Source: Plantactinospora sp. KBS50
Lineage (GTDB): Bacteria > Actinomycetota > Actinomycetes > Mycobacteriales > Micromonosporaceae
Length of the DNA stretch: 64,000 nt
Direction of reading: 5' to 3'
Assembly (NCBI RefSeq): GCF_002285795.1
Contig: NZ_CP022961.1
Location: forward strand, 248,001-312,000
Part shown: piece by piece, positions 24,526-33,289 of the stretch
Position numbering within the stretch: the stretch's first letter is position 1
How the letters are laid out: each line of letters begins with the position of its first letter
Notes under the pieces: model-generated
Told to the model about the DNA's origin: nothing
Seen by the model: only the letters and a program-made list of their open reading frames with translations
The model's database searches: none
Program-made: the position numbers and the translations under genes

Positions 24526-26841
24526 ATGGCCGTGTTCGCTTCGTGGGGCTCACTTGCCTACCGGTTCCGTTGGATGGTCCTCGCGCTGGTCGCCGCCGCG
24601 GTGGTGGGTGCCGGCAGTTGGGGCCTCGGCGTCTTCGGCCATCTCTCCGAGGGCGGCTACGAGGATCCGGGCAGCGAGTCCAGCCGGGCGGCCGAGGCCG
24701 TCGCCGCGGCGCTCGGCCCGCAGGGCGGCGACGTCATCGTGGTCTACACCCCCGAGTCGGGCACGGTCGACGACCCGGCGGTCGCCCGGGAGGTGACCGC
24801 CGTCCTGGACTCCCTGCCGACGGACAAGGTCACCCAGGTCGCGTCGTACTGGTCGGGCGAGGCACCCGAGCTGGCCACGGCGGACCGGCACAGCGGCCTG
24901 GCCGTGCTCACCCTCGCCAGCGACAGCAGCGGCGACAAGCTCAGCGCGTTCCACGAGATCAAGGACAGCCTCGCCGTACCCGGTGTCGAGTCCCAGATCG
25001 GCGGCGGCGCCGCGCTGCACGACTCCACCTCGCAGCGCTCGAAGGTCGACCTGGCCCGAGCCGAGGCGATCTCCCTGCCCGTCGTCCTGATCCTTCTGGT
25101 GATCATCTTCGGGTCGCTGGTGGCCGCCGCGCTGCCGGTGCTGGTCGGCGGCCTGGCCGTCCTCGGTTCGCTGGGCGTGCTGCACCTGACCGCGCTGAAC
25201 ACCGACGTCAACTCGTTCGCCGTGAACGTCGCCAGCCTGCTCGGCCTGGGCATGGCCATCGACTACGGGTTGTTCATGGTGGGCCGGTTCCGCGAGGAAC
25301 TGGCAGCCGGACGGCCCACCCGCGCGGCCGTGCGGAACACCGTGGCCACGGCCGGCCGTACGGTGGTCTTCTCGGCCACCCTCCTGATCATCGCCCTCGG
25401 CGGGCTGCTGCTGTTCCCGCAGGGCTTCCTCCGGTCCCTGTCCTACGGCGGGATGGCCGCGGTCGCGCTGGCCGCGTTCATCTCGCTCACGCTGCTCCCC
25501 GCGCTGCTGGGCATCCTCGGCCCGCGCATCGACAAGCTCTCGCTCCGGCGGCGGCGCCCCGCCGCCGCGCCCGCGCCCGCCACGCCGGCCGGCGGTGGCT
25601 GGGTCCGGCTGGCCCGGCTCACCATGCGCCGCCCGGTGCTCGTGGTGCTGCCCATCCTGGCCGGGCTGCTGCTGCTCGCCGCGCCCATCGGCCAGGTCCG
25701 GTTCGGCGAGGTCGACGAGCGGGTGCTGCCGGCCGGCGACTCGGCGCGGCAGGCGATCGAGACGGTCAAGGACGAGTTCCCGGCGATGAGCGGCAACGGG
25801 GTACAGGTGGTGCTCCGCGGCGACGCCGGGGCCGCGCCCACCGAGGCCGAGGTGCAGGCGTTCGCGGACGAGGTGGGCACGGTCGCCGGCGTACGGTCGG
25901 TCACCCCGGCCGGCGCGGCGGGTGATGTCGCGGTGCTCAGCGCCACGCTGACCGGCACCGACCCGCTCACCGACGCCGCCCGGGCGACGGTCGAGGGCAT
26001 CCGGGCGCTCGACCCGCCGGACGGGACCGAGGTCCTGGTGGGCGGCACCACCGCCCGCAACGCCGACAGCCTGGACGCCACCGCCCGGCAACTGCCGTGG
26101 ATGGCGCTGCTGCTGGTGGGCGCGACGTTCCTGCTGATGTTCCTGGCCTTCGGCTCGATCCTGCTGCCGATCAAGGCCGTGCTGATGAGCGCACTGAGCC
26201 TGTCGGCGACGTTCGGTGTACTGGTCTGGCTGTTCCAGGAGGGGCACGGGGCCGGCCTGCTGGGGGTGACCCCGGCGCCGCTGGAGGTCGGGATCATCGT
26301 GCTGATGGCGGCCGTCGTCTTCGGGCTGTCCACCGACTACGAGGTGTTCCTGCTGTCCCGCATGGTCGAGGCGCGGGCAAGGGGCGCCTCGACCCGGGAC
26401 GCGGTCGCCACCGGGCTGTCCCGGACCGGCCGGGTGATCAGCGCCGCGGCCCTGCTGCTGGTCGTGGTGACCGGCGCCTTCGCCTTCGCCAGCGTGGCGA
26501 TGATGCGGTTCATCGGGGTCGGCATGATCATCGCGCTGATCCTCGACGCCACCGTGGTCCGGATGCTGCTGGTTCCCGCGACCATGCGGCTGGTCGGCGA
26601 CGCGATCTGGTGGGCGCCGGGTCCGCTGCGCCGGCTCCAGCAGCGCGCCGGACTCCAGGAGAGCGACGACATCGAGGACGCCGACGGGACCGACGACGGC
26701 GACGGCACCGGGGCCGCCGGCGAGGTCGACGCCGGTCCGGTCGGCGGTGCCCGCGGGATCGGCGGTGCCGCCGGGATCGGCGGTGCCGGCGGGATCGACA
26801 GCCCCGACGACGAACCGGAGCTGGCCGGCCGGGCCAGCTGA
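24526..26841 (+). CDS. MMPL/RND-type membrane transporter
   Basis: A 771-aa member of the actinobacterial MMPL family, which exports lipids or drugs using the proton gradient. Two homologous halves each have one helix, an extracytoplasmic domain (from SEGGYEDPGSESSRAAEA, and from VDERVLPAGDSARQ) and five helices. The proton-relay Asp-Tyr pairs are seen in GMAIDYGLFMVGRF and GLSTDYEVFLLSRM. ATG 24526 is chosen since homologues begin just before the first helix (FASWGSLAYRFRWMVLAL); GTG 24502 and ATG 24451 are in-frame alternatives. The acidic glycine-rich tail contains repeated GIGGA units. Confidence 0.85.
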   Translation: MAVFASWGSLAYRFRWMVLALVAAAVVGAGSWGLGVFGHLSEGGYEDPGSESSRAAEAVAAALGPQGGDVIVVYTPESGTVDDPAVAREVTAVLDSLPTDKVTQVASYWSGEAPELATADRHSGLAVLTLASDSSGDKLSAFHEIKDSLAVPGVESQIGGGAALHDSTSQRSKVDLARAEAISLPVVLILLVIIFGSLVAAALPVLVGGLAVLGSLGVLHLTALNTDVNSFAVNVASLLGLGMAIDYGLFMVGRFREELAAGRPTRAAVRNTVATAGRTVVFSATLLIIALGGLLLFPQGFLRSLSYGGMAAVALAAFISLTLLPALLGILGPRIDKLSLRRRRPAAAPAPATPAGGGWVRLARLTMRRPVLVVLPILAGLLLLAAPIGQVRFGEVDERVLPAGDSARQAIETVKDEFPAMSGNGVQVVLRGDAGAAPTEAEVQAFADEVGTVAGVRSVTPAGAAGDVAVLSATLTGTDPLTDAARATVEGIRALDPPDGTEVLVGGTTARNADSLDATARQLPWMALLLVGATFLLMFLAFGSILLPIKAVLMSALSLSATFGVLVWLFQEGHGAGLLGVTPAPLEVGIIVLMAAVVFGLSTDYEVFLLSRMVEARARGASTRDAVATGLSRTGRVISAAALLLVVVTGAFAFASVAMMRFIGVGMIIALILDATVVRMLLVPATMRLVGDAIWWAPGPLRRLQQRAGLQESDDIEDADGTDDGDGTGAAGEVDAGPVGGARGIGGAAGIGGAGGIDSPDDEPELAGRAS

Positions 26842-26898
26842 CCCGCGGCCGTGCCACCCCTTGACCTCTCACCTCGTCGCGGGGAAGGCTCCGTGACC

Positions 26899-28647
26899 AT
26901 GGGCAACTCCGGTACCGATGCCTTCCGGGCCGCGCGGGACTTCCTGCTCACCCACCGGGAGGACTACGCCACCGCGTACGAGAAATTCCAGTGGCCCCGG
27001 CTCGACGAGTTCAACTGGGCGCTGGACTGGTTCGACGTGGTGGCCCGGGACAACGACCGCACGGCGCTGTGGATCGTCGAGGCCGACGGGAGCGAACGGC
27101 GCTTGTCGTACCGGGAGCTGTCGCACCGGTCCGACCAGGTGGCGACCTGGCTGCGCGCCCAGGGGGTACGCGCCGGCGACCGGCTGCTGCTCATGCTCGG
27201 CAACCAGCTCGAACTGTGGGAGACGATCCTCGCCGCGATGAAGCTGCGGGCCGTGCTGATCCCGGCGACCCCGCTGCTCGGCCCGGCCGACCTGGCCGAC
27301 CGGATCGTCCGGGGCGCCGTCGGGCACGTGGTGACCGGCGTGGCGGACGTGGCCAAGTTCGCCGACGTACCGGGGGACTACACCCGGATCGCCGTCGGCG
27401 GCCCGGGCGGCGGTCCCGGCCCGGGCGGCGAGCCCAGTACCGGCGGTCCCGGCCCGGGCGGCGGTCCCGGCTGGCGGCCGTACGCCGAGGCGTACCAGGA
27501 GCCGGCCGGCTTCACGCCCGACGGGGTGACCCGGGCGGACGACCCGCTGCTGCGCTACTTCACCTCCGGCACCACCGCGCGGCCCAAGCTGGTCGAGCAC
27601 ACCCACGCGTCGTACCCGGTCGGCCATCTGTCCACGATGTACTGGATCGGGCTGCGGCCGGGCGACGTCCACCTGAACATCTCCTCGCCCGGTTGGGCCA
27701 AGCACGCCTGGAGCAGCGTGTTCGCGCCGTGGAACGCCGAGGCCACGGTCTTCGTGTACAACTACGGCCGGTTCGACCCGGCGGCCCTGCTGAGCCAGCT
27801 CGACCGCTGCGGGGTGACCAGCTTCTGCGCGCCGCCGACCGTGTGGCGGATGATGATCCAGGCGGACCTGAGCCGGCTGCGTACCCCGCCGGCCATCGTG
27901 GTCGGTGCGGGAGAACCGCTCAACCCCGAGGTGATCGAGCAGGTCCGCTCGGCCTGGGGGATCACCATCCGGGACGGGTACGGCCAGACCGAGACCACCG
28001 CCCAGATCGGCAACCCGCCGGGCCAGCCGGTCAAGCCCGGCTCGATGGGCCGGCCGCTGCCCGGGTACGCGGTCGCGCTGGTGGACCCGGTCACCGGGCG
28101 TCCCGGCGACGACGGTGAGGTGTGCCTGGACCTGTCCCGGCGGCCGACCGCGCTGATGACCGGCTACCACGGCGACCCCGAACTGACCGGCACCGCGATG
28201 GCCGACGGCTACTACCACACCGGCGACATCGCGGCCCGGGACGCCGAGGGCTACCTGAGCTACGTGGGCCGCACCGACGACGTGTTCAAGGCGTCCGACT
28301 ACCGGATCTCCCCGTTCGAGTTGGAAAGCGTACTGCTGGAGCACGAGGCGGTGGCCGAGGCGGCCGTGGTGCCGTCGCCCGACCCGGTCCGGCTCGCGGT
28401 GCCGAAGGCGTACGTGGTGCTGACGTCGGGCTGGCAGCCGACCGAGGAGACCGCGCGGGCGATCTTCGCGTACTCGCGCCGCCGGCTGGCACCGTACCTG
28501 CGGATCCGCCGGCTTGAGTTCGCCGACCTGCCGAAGACCATCTCGGGCAAGATCCGCCGCACCGAACTGCGCGGCGCCGAGCGGGACCGGCACGCGGCGG
28601 CCGATGCCCGGCCGGCCGGCGAGTACCGCGAGGAGGACTTCGCCTGA
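26899..28647 (+). CDS. Acyl-CoA synthetase (AMP-dependent synthetase/ligase)
   Basis: ANL-superfamily enzyme of 582 aa that activates a carboxylic acid through an acyl-AMP and joins it to CoA. The P-loop-like A3 motif is YFTSGTTARPKLVEH; DGYGQTETT is the A5 motif; YHTGDIAARD is A7; and the C-terminal lysine lies in LPKTISGKIRRTELR. The overall order fits the medium-chain or acetyl-CoA-like group. A glycine/proline-rich insert near residue 165 is unusual. ATG 26899 lies ten bases after GGAAGG; GTG 26893 is possible. It may be co-transcribed with the MMPL gene (57-bp gap), an order known for lipid-building operons, but the acyl substrate is unknown. Confidence 0.85.
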   Translation: MGNSGTDAFRAARDFLLTHREDYATAYEKFQWPRLDEFNWALDWFDVVARDNDRTALWIVEADGSERRLSYRELSHRSDQVATWLRAQGVRAGDRLLLMLGNQLELWETILAAMKLRAVLIPATPLLGPADLADRIVRGAVGHVVTGVADVAKFADVPGDYTRIAVGGPGGGPGPGGEPSTGGPGPGGGPGWRPYAEAYQEPAGFTPDGVTRADDPLLRYFTSGTTARPKLVEHTHASYPVGHLSTMYWIGLRPGDVHLNISSPGWAKHAWSSVFAPWNAEATVFVYNYGRFDPAALLSQLDRCGVTSFCAPPTVWRMMIQADLSRLRTPPAIVVGAGEPLNPEVIEQVRSAWGITIRDGYGQTETTAQIGNPPGQPVKPGSMGRPLPGYAVALVDPVTGRPGDDGEVCLDLSRRPTALMTGYHGDPELTGTAMADGYYHTGDIAARDAEGYLSYVGRTDDVFKASDYRISPFELESVLLEHEAVAEAAVVPSPDPVRLAVPKAYVVLTSGWQPTEETARAIFAYSRRRLAPYLRIRRLEFADLPKTISGKIRRTELRGAERDRHAAADARPAGEYREEDFA

Positions 28648-28727
28648 TTGTCCACAGCGGACGAACCGGCGAAGGTGAGCGGCCTTCCCCGGTGCGCCCG
28701 CGGGGCCGGCAGGGTAGGTTTGGCGGC

Positions 28728-29159
28728 ATGGCCGCCGCGTTCGCACCCGCCTGCGGGGTGACGCGCTGGCTCATGCGGACGGCCGCGGCGCTGGCGATGA
28801 CCGCCTTCACGGCCGCGATCCTCGCGCTCAGCGCCGGTGCGGCGCCGCCGGGATCGGCCATCGTGGATCCGGCCGGCGCGCCGGACCACTCGCCGGCAGT
28901 CGTCCTGGCCGGCCCCCCGCTCACCGTCGGGCCGGTCGCCCCGGCCGGCGGCGCCGTCCGGCCGGCGAACGTGACGCTCGCCGCCGCGGCCGCCCGGGAC
29001 CTCGACACCGCGCCGATCACGACCGTCGCCGCCGACCCGGCCGCGGCGCCGGCCCCGGTGCTCGACGCCGCCGCTCCGGCCGGCATCGCCCCGGTCCGGC
29101 ACACCGCCGGCACGACGTCGCCGAACGTCCACGGCGAACGCGCCCCACCCACTCGCTGA
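28728..29159 (+). CDS. Small secreted or membrane-anchored alanine/proline-rich protein
   Basis: A 143-aa protein not recognised as any family. After a short basic N-terminus it has one hydrophobic helix (MTAFTAAILALSAGAAPP) that could be a signal peptide or anchor. The rest is low-complexity Ala/Pro/Val and probably disordered. Codon third positions are strongly GC-biased throughout, which supports coding, but the conservation is untested. It lies 80 bp downstream of the synthetase gene in the same direction. Confidence 0.5.
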   Translation: MAAAFAPACGVTRWLMRTAAALAMTAFTAAILALSAGAAPPGSAIVDPAGAPDHSPAVVLAGPPLTVGPVAPAGGAVRPANVTLAAAAARDLDTAPITTVAADPAAAPAPVLDAAAPAGIAPVRHTAGTTSPNVHGERAPPTR

Positions 29160-29333
29160 GGCGTACCGGCCCGACCCCGCTCGGTCCCCGCCCGCTGCCG
29201 CCGCGGACCCGGCCCTCCCGCCGGTCCCGGCCTTCGTGGATGACCACCGGGATGACCACCGCCAACCGCCGGTCCGGTACGCCCGTCGTGCGCCCCGCCC
29301 CGTCCCGCGCTCGATCGCCCCCGAGGTGCCCCC

Positions 29334-30158
29334 ATGAAGACCGTCCTGTCCCTCGTCCTGCCCGACATGCCGCGCGCGGCTGCCATCTGGATCGTTCTCC
29401 TGCTGCTCGGCCTGGCCGCGATGGTCGCCCTGGTCGTCCAACCCGCCCGGTCGCGCCGGGCCGAGGCGGCCGACGAACCGGTTCCGCTCGACGACGAGCA
29501 GCAGGACCTGCTGCGCTACGCCGACGAGGTGGCCGTGGCGGCCGACCGGGCGGCCGCGACCGCCCGGCAGGCCCGGGAGGCGTGGTCGGCGGCCCAGGAC
29601 GAGGTCGAGTCCGCCTGGCAGGCGTACCGGGCCGCGGAGAAGGCGCTGGAACCGGTCCGCGCGGCGGCCGCGCTGCCGGCCCCGTGCACCCCGCAGACCC
29701 CGGCCGAGTACGCCGACCGCGAGCGGTACCTGCACCGCGCGGTGATCGCCGCACACTGGCGGGGCGAGCTGTCGGTGAGCCGGCTCACCGACGCGCTCGC
29801 GCACCGGGCCGGCTGGGACCCGCGACTGCATCCCTTCGACCAGGAACGGCACCTGCTCCAGGTCATCCGGGACGACCTGCTGGCCGGGCACCAGGCGGCG
29901 GCCGAGCGGGAGCGCGCGGCGTGGCAGCAGGCCGAGCGGTCGGCCGAGGCCGCCCGCAGCCTGCGGGCCGAGGCGGCCCGCGCCACGGCGCGGGCCACCC
30001 GCCCGGCGCGCGGCGGGGACCTGATGGCGGAGCTGCTGGCCACGGCGGCGCCGGAGCCGACCGCGGGTACGCCGTCCGGGCCGGTGGGTGCACCGTCCGG
30101 GCCGGCCGGTACGTCCCGCCCGGCGGCGGGCCGGCTGCGTGCCGCGCGGGCCGGCTGA
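29334..30158 (+). CDS. Membrane-anchored coiled-coil protein, function unknown
   Basis: A 274-aa protein with a single helix near the N-terminus (AAAIWIVLLLLGLAAMVALV) and a long charged alpha-helical domain (residues 50-245), rich in Ala, Arg and Glu and predicted coiled coil (for example AAERERAAWQQAERSAEAAR). A conserved-looking segment RYLHRAVIAAHWRGELSVS interrupts the coil. ATG 29334 follows GAGGTGCCCCC. Its last codons (LRAARAG and stop) are copied several times downstream as 40-bp tandem repeats. Such proteins occur in actinobacterial cell-envelope contexts, but no role can be assigned. Confidence 0.65.
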   Translation: MKTVLSLVLPDMPRAAAIWIVLLLLGLAAMVALVVQPARSRRAEAADEPVPLDDEQQDLLRYADEVAVAADRAAATARQAREAWSAAQDEVESAWQAYRAAEKALEPVRAAAALPAPCTPQTPAEYADRERYLHRAVIAAHWRGELSVSRLTDALAHRAGWDPRLHPFDQERHLLQVIRDDLLAGHQAAAERERAAWQQAERSAEAARSLRAEAARATARATRPARGGDLMAELLATAAPEPTAGTPSGPVGAPSGPAGTSRPAAGRLRAARAG

Positions 30159-30330
30159 CCCCTGTGCGGCGCGGCTGCGCGCCGCGCGGGCCGGCTGACC
30201 CCTGTGCGGCGCGGCTGCGTGCCGCGCGGGCCGGCTGACCCCTGTGCGGCGCGGCTGCGTGCCGCGCGGGCCGGCTGACTCCTGCGCGGCGCGGCTGCGC
30301 GTCGCGCCGGCCGGCCGACTCTGCGTGCGG
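30139..30330. repeat. Four 40-bp tandem repeats plus a decayed fifth
   Basis: Units start at 30139, 30179, 30219 and 30259, each beginning GTGCCGCGCGGGCCGGCTGA or a one-base variant, with a diverged fifth from 30299. The first unit covers the last six codons and stop of the coiled-coil protein gene, so each later copy carries a spare copy of that C-terminal end (AARAG plus TGA). Confidence 0.9.
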
Positions 30331-30347
30331 CGGCGGTCGGCGCCCGG

Positions 30348-31967
30348 TCAGCCGCCGCTGGCCGCCGGGGAGGCCGTGCCGCGCAGCACCGGCAGCACGG
30401 GCGAACTGCCGAGCACCCGGCGGTCGGCGTCCAGCGCGTCGGCGGCCAGATAGGCCGGGACGTCCGGGATGGGCAGGGCGGTCTCGAACCCGGTCCGGTC
30501 GACCTCGGCCAGCATGCCCAACGAACCGGGCTGCGCTCCGCCGCGGACCCTCCAGCGCCGCACGTCGGTGGCGCCGTTCCAACTCGCGTACACGGTCGCG
30601 GCCGGTCCGTCCAGGTTCACCGCCACGGCGGGCGGCTCGGGCGGCGTACCCGACCAGGCGAACCGGTAGGCGCGGTAGGAGACGTTGTCGGCCGGCAGGT
30701 TGCCGGCGAACCGCACCGTTCCGTCGGCCGCGTGCTCCGAGAAGTACGGCCGGGCGCCCCACCCGATGAACGACGCATCGCCGGTCAGCTCCTGCAGGTT
30801 GCCCTGACTGGCCGCGAGCAGCCGGTCCGGATGCAGCATCTGCCGGACCAGGGTGGCGGTCCGGGCCTGCTCGTCGACGTCCAGTACCAGGCCACGGGAC
30901 CAGGTGGCGTCCTCGGTGATCCCCGCCCCGTTGTCGAACAGCCCGATCGTGCCGTCGTGGCGCAGCCGCACGTCGTGCTGCCAGGAGAACGCCGCGTCCG
31001 TGTCGAGCTGGAAGTCGCTGCGGGGCCCGCCGAGCCGCCAGCGGATCCGGCCGGTGGCCCGTTCGATCTTGTACACCGTCCAGGTGTGCCGGGCGGACAC
31101 CAACAGGTCACCGTCCCGGTCCACCGCCACGGCGTTGGCGTGGAAGAAGTCGTACGGCGATCCGGCCCGCTCGCCGCCGGGCAGTGGCGCCCGCGACTCG
31201 GCCAGTTCCACGTGCTCCAGCGCCCGCCACCGCCACAGGGTGCGGCCGGTCTCCAGGTCCACCTCCTGAAGGACGGCGTCGTAGACGGCGCCGGCGGCCG
31301 GCCCGCCGAGCGCGGACAGGTCGGCATCGACCGCCGGGCAGGTGAAGAAGAGCGCCGTGCCCTGCTCGGTGAGCACGAGTTCGTGCTGGTCGGCGGGCTC
31401 GCCGCCGGCTCCGCGCAGGCGGTGCAGCTCCCGGTAGGAGGTGTCCGCGATGACGAACTCGCCGGCGCCGATCCCGAGGGTGTGGTCGATGATCCCTTCC
31501 CACCAGGTGAGCACCGGGGCGTCGTTCAGGTGCTGCATCCGTGCGTCCGTGGCCACCTCGGCCGGCGCGGCAACCTGCCGGAACCAGACCGGGTCGCCGG
31601 ACGCGTCCACGATCAGCGGGCCGCGCCCACCGGCGCCGGCGGCCGGGGTGAGGAAGACCAGACCACCGTCGCTGCCCGCACCGGTCGTGATGGTCACCAC
31701 CGGCACGGACAGGTCGGGTCGGGAGACGTACCGGTGCAGTGGTGGAGTGTCCGCTGCCGGCCCCTCGGCGCTCGGGTTGCCGCGTTGGCCGAGCAGGTAG
31801 CCGGTGCCGCCACCGACCGCGGCCGCCGCCACGGCGCCGCCGCCGGCCAACAACCGCCGCCGGCTCAGGCGCGGTCGGCTCGGGCGCTGTCGGTCCGGCG
31901 GATCCGGTGGCCCGCCACGGGCGCTCCGCCGATCAGCCGGGGGGTCGGCCGGGGCGTGCTCGCTCAT
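30348..31967 (-). CDS. Arylsulfotransferase-family (ASST-like) Tat-exported protein
   Basis: A 539-aa secreted beta-propeller protein related to bacterial arylsulfate sulfotransferases. The Tat signal SRRRLLAGGGAVAAAAVGGG sits after a 35-residue proline-rich leader. Repeated propeller strands with W/D-rich turns follow, with the histidine-containing segments DFFHANAVAVDRDGD and FSWQHDVRLRHDGTIGLFDN typical of the family core. The C-terminal 110 residues form a fibronectin-like domain (PPAVAVNLDGPAATVYASWN). The actual sulfate donor and acceptor are unknown and many family members may be non-enzymatic. Confidence 0.8.
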   Translation of the reverse strand: MSEHAPADPPADRRSARGGPPDPPDRQRPSRPRLSRRRLLAGGGAVAAAAVGGGTGYLLGQRGNPSAEGPAADTPPLHRYVSRPDLSVPVVTITTGAGSDGGLVFLTPAAGAGGRGPLIVDASGDPVWFRQVAAPAEVATDARMQHLNDAPVLTWWEGIIDHTLGIGAGEFVIADTSYRELHRLRGAGGEPADQHELVLTEQGTALFFTCPAVDADLSALGGPAAGAVYDAVLQEVDLETGRTLWRWRALEHVELAESRAPLPGGERAGSPYDFFHANAVAVDRDGDLLVSARHTWTVYKIERATGRIRWRLGGPRSDFQLDTDAAFSWQHDVRLRHDGTIGLFDNGAGITEDATWSRGLVLDVDEQARTATLVRQMLHPDRLLAASQGNLQELTGDASFIGWGARPYFSEHAADGTVRFAGNLPADNVSYRAYRFAWSGTPPEPPAVAVNLDGPAATVYASWNGATDVRRWRVRGGAQPGSLGMLAEVDRTGFETALPIPDVPAYLAADALDADRRVLGSSPVLPVLRGTASPAASGG

Positions 31968-32119
31968 TCCGAAGAGACTGCCCCGTGCAACTGGGCATCA
32001 ACCACAAGATTTGCTGTGTGTTTCTTGGGAGTCCGGGACGAGCCCGTCGTCCGGTGCCACCCCGGGGTTGACGGGACGGCGGCGGTGCCGGTCCGCCGCC
32101 GTCCCGCCAGCGGGGGTGG

Positions 32120-32758
32120 TCAGGCGACCCCGACGGGCCGGAACTGGACGCTGACCCGTGGGCCGACCGGGCGGGCGGTCTTCGGAACCGCGTGCTCCCA
32201 GGTGCGTTGGCAGGATCCGCCCATCACCACCAGATCGCCGTGGCCGAGCAGGAAGCGCCGGCTCTCCCCACCGCCACGCGGCCGTAGCAGCAGGGGGCGC
32301 GGTGCGCCGAACGAGACGATCGCGACCATGGTGTCCAGATAGGCCGACCGGCCGCGGGTGTCGCCGTGCCAGGCGACGCTGTCCCGCCCGTCGCGGTAGA
32401 GACACAGGCCGGCGGTGACGAACGGCTCGCCCAACTCGCGCAGGTAGTGCTCGGTGAGCCGGTTGCGCGCGTCGGTGAGCACGGGATGGGGCAGCCGGTC
32501 GCGGCCGTCATACCAGCACAGAAGCCGGGGAACGGCCACGTCGTTGTCGTACATCGTGCGCCGTTCGGCCCGCCACGGGACGTCGCTGAGCAGGGTGCGC
32601 AGCACCGCGTCGGAGCCGCGGACCCAGCCGGCCAGGTGGTCGACCCAGGCGCCGTCGGTGAGCTCGTGGCGGCGGACCCGGCCGGCCAGCCAACCCAGCC
32701 GGGCGCCGCGCTCGTCGTCGAGGTCGAGCATCGAGGGTTGGTACGCCAGGGAGGTCAT
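32120..32758 (-). CDS. AlkB-type 2-oxoglutarate/Fe(II) dioxygenase
   Basis: A 212-aa DNA/RNA repair dioxygenase that removes alkyl groups from bases. Iron ligands are seen in AWHGDTRG (H-x-D) and TWEHAVPK (distal His); the 2-oxoglutarate arginines lie in PRVSVQFRPV. The substrate-lid region includes RRTMYDNDVAVPRLL. ATG 32758 is chosen since residues before it are not conserved-looking. It stands alone between the ASST-like gene and the mini-gene region. It resembles the actinobacterial AlkB branch in length. Confidence 0.85.
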   Translation of the reverse strand: MTSLAYQPSMLDLDDERGARLGWLAGRVRRHELTDGAWVDHLAGWVRGSDAVLRTLLSDVPWRAERRTMYDNDVAVPRLLCWYDGRDRLPHPVLTDARNRLTEHYLRELGEPFVTAGLCLYRDGRDSVAWHGDTRGRSAYLDTMVAIVSFGAPRPLLLRPRGGGESRRFLLGHGDLVVMGGSCQRTWEHAVPKTARPVGPRVSVQFRPVGVA

Positions 32759-32918
32759 GCGGATCACCCTACCCCGGCTTTCGAACTTGTGTTCGACGAA
32801 TCGCCGGACCGTCCGGTAGGTCGGCATCCGCGGCGCGGGTGTGGTCGCGGCCGCTGGTCGGGGTGCCGTGCGCGGTGTCGCGCGAGGGTGTGACGGGTCC
32901 TTTCGATCGGAAATGCGA

Positions 32919-32948
32919 TTGCCGGTACGAAGGGAACGGTCGTACGGT
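32919..32948 (+). promoter_or_regulatory. Candidate sigma-70-type promoter for the mini-gene
   Basis: TTGCCG (32919-32924) and TACGGT (32943-32948) are separated by 18 bases, matching the principal actinobacterial sigma factor pattern closely enough to be plausible. Transcription would start near 32955, about 36 bases before the 38-codon reading frame that ends just ahead of an intrinsic terminator. Confidence 0.5.
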
Positions 32949-32990
32949 TATCGGGCAGGTTCAACCGTTGGGGAAAGCGGGGGGCGCACG

Positions 32991-33107
32991 ATGTGGTGCG
33001 GATGGACGAGCGGTTCGCCCGCTCCGGCCGTCGATCGGTCCGACGTGGCTCGGCACGCCTCTGGGCTGCTCGGATTGGCGGCCTGGGTGGCGGTGGAGGT
33101 CGGGTAG
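32991..33107 (+). CDS. 38-residue mini-gene, function unknown
   Basis: ATG 32991 opens MWCGWTSGSPAPAVDRSD and continues through a hydrophobic end (GLLGLAAWVAVEVG). A purine-rich GGGAAAGCGGGGGG lies just upstream as ribosome site, a promoter-like pair precedes it, and a stem-loop with a T-run follows 24 bases after the stop. The three signals make a compact transcription unit of about 210 nt. The peptide has two Trp at the start, one Cys, and a possible amphipathic tail; it could be a small membrane-associated peptide or the coding part of a dual-function RNA. No family is recognised. The remaining sequence between 32759 and 33289 shows no other gene. Confidence 0.45.
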   Translation: MWCGWTSGSPAPAVDRSDVARHASGLLGLAAWVAVEVG

Positions 33108-33130
33108 CCAGCGCCCGCCGCCAACCGCGA

Positions 33131-33164
33131 GCCGCCCGTCCGTACGCACGGAGGGCGGCTTTTT
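33131..33164 (+). terminator. Intrinsic terminator with T-run
   Basis: GCCGCCCGTCCGT (33131-33143) pairs with ACGGAGGGCGGC (33148-33159) with one bulged base and a four-base loop, followed by TTTTT. One of the few T-run terminators in this window; it ends the mini-gene unit. Confidence 0.85.
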
Positions 33165-33289
33165 GGGTATCTAAAAATTGAACATAGTCAATTGTTGAGC
33201 CTCGCGGGGGGAACGGGGGGAGCCGGGCCGGGAAACAGGGTGGGGCAGCCCGTTCCCGGTCCGGTTCGCGGGCGCCGCCGGGTGTGGGG

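Noticed and set aside
24550-26247. 565-codon minus-strand open frame
   Set aside because: Antisense shadow of the MMPL transporter.
29240-30238. Plus-strand 332-codon frame over the coiled-coil gene
   Set aside because: Shadow of the frame starting at 29334, which has a membrane helix and coiled-coil heptads.
30139-30330. CRISPR array
   Set aside because: The 40-bp units are contiguous with no unique spacers; it is a plain tandem repeat. No array or cas gene is seen in the window.
32991-33164. Tryptophan attenuator (leader peptide with W residues plus terminator)
   Set aside because: No gene follows on the plus strand, no consecutive Trp codons and no visible antiterminator.
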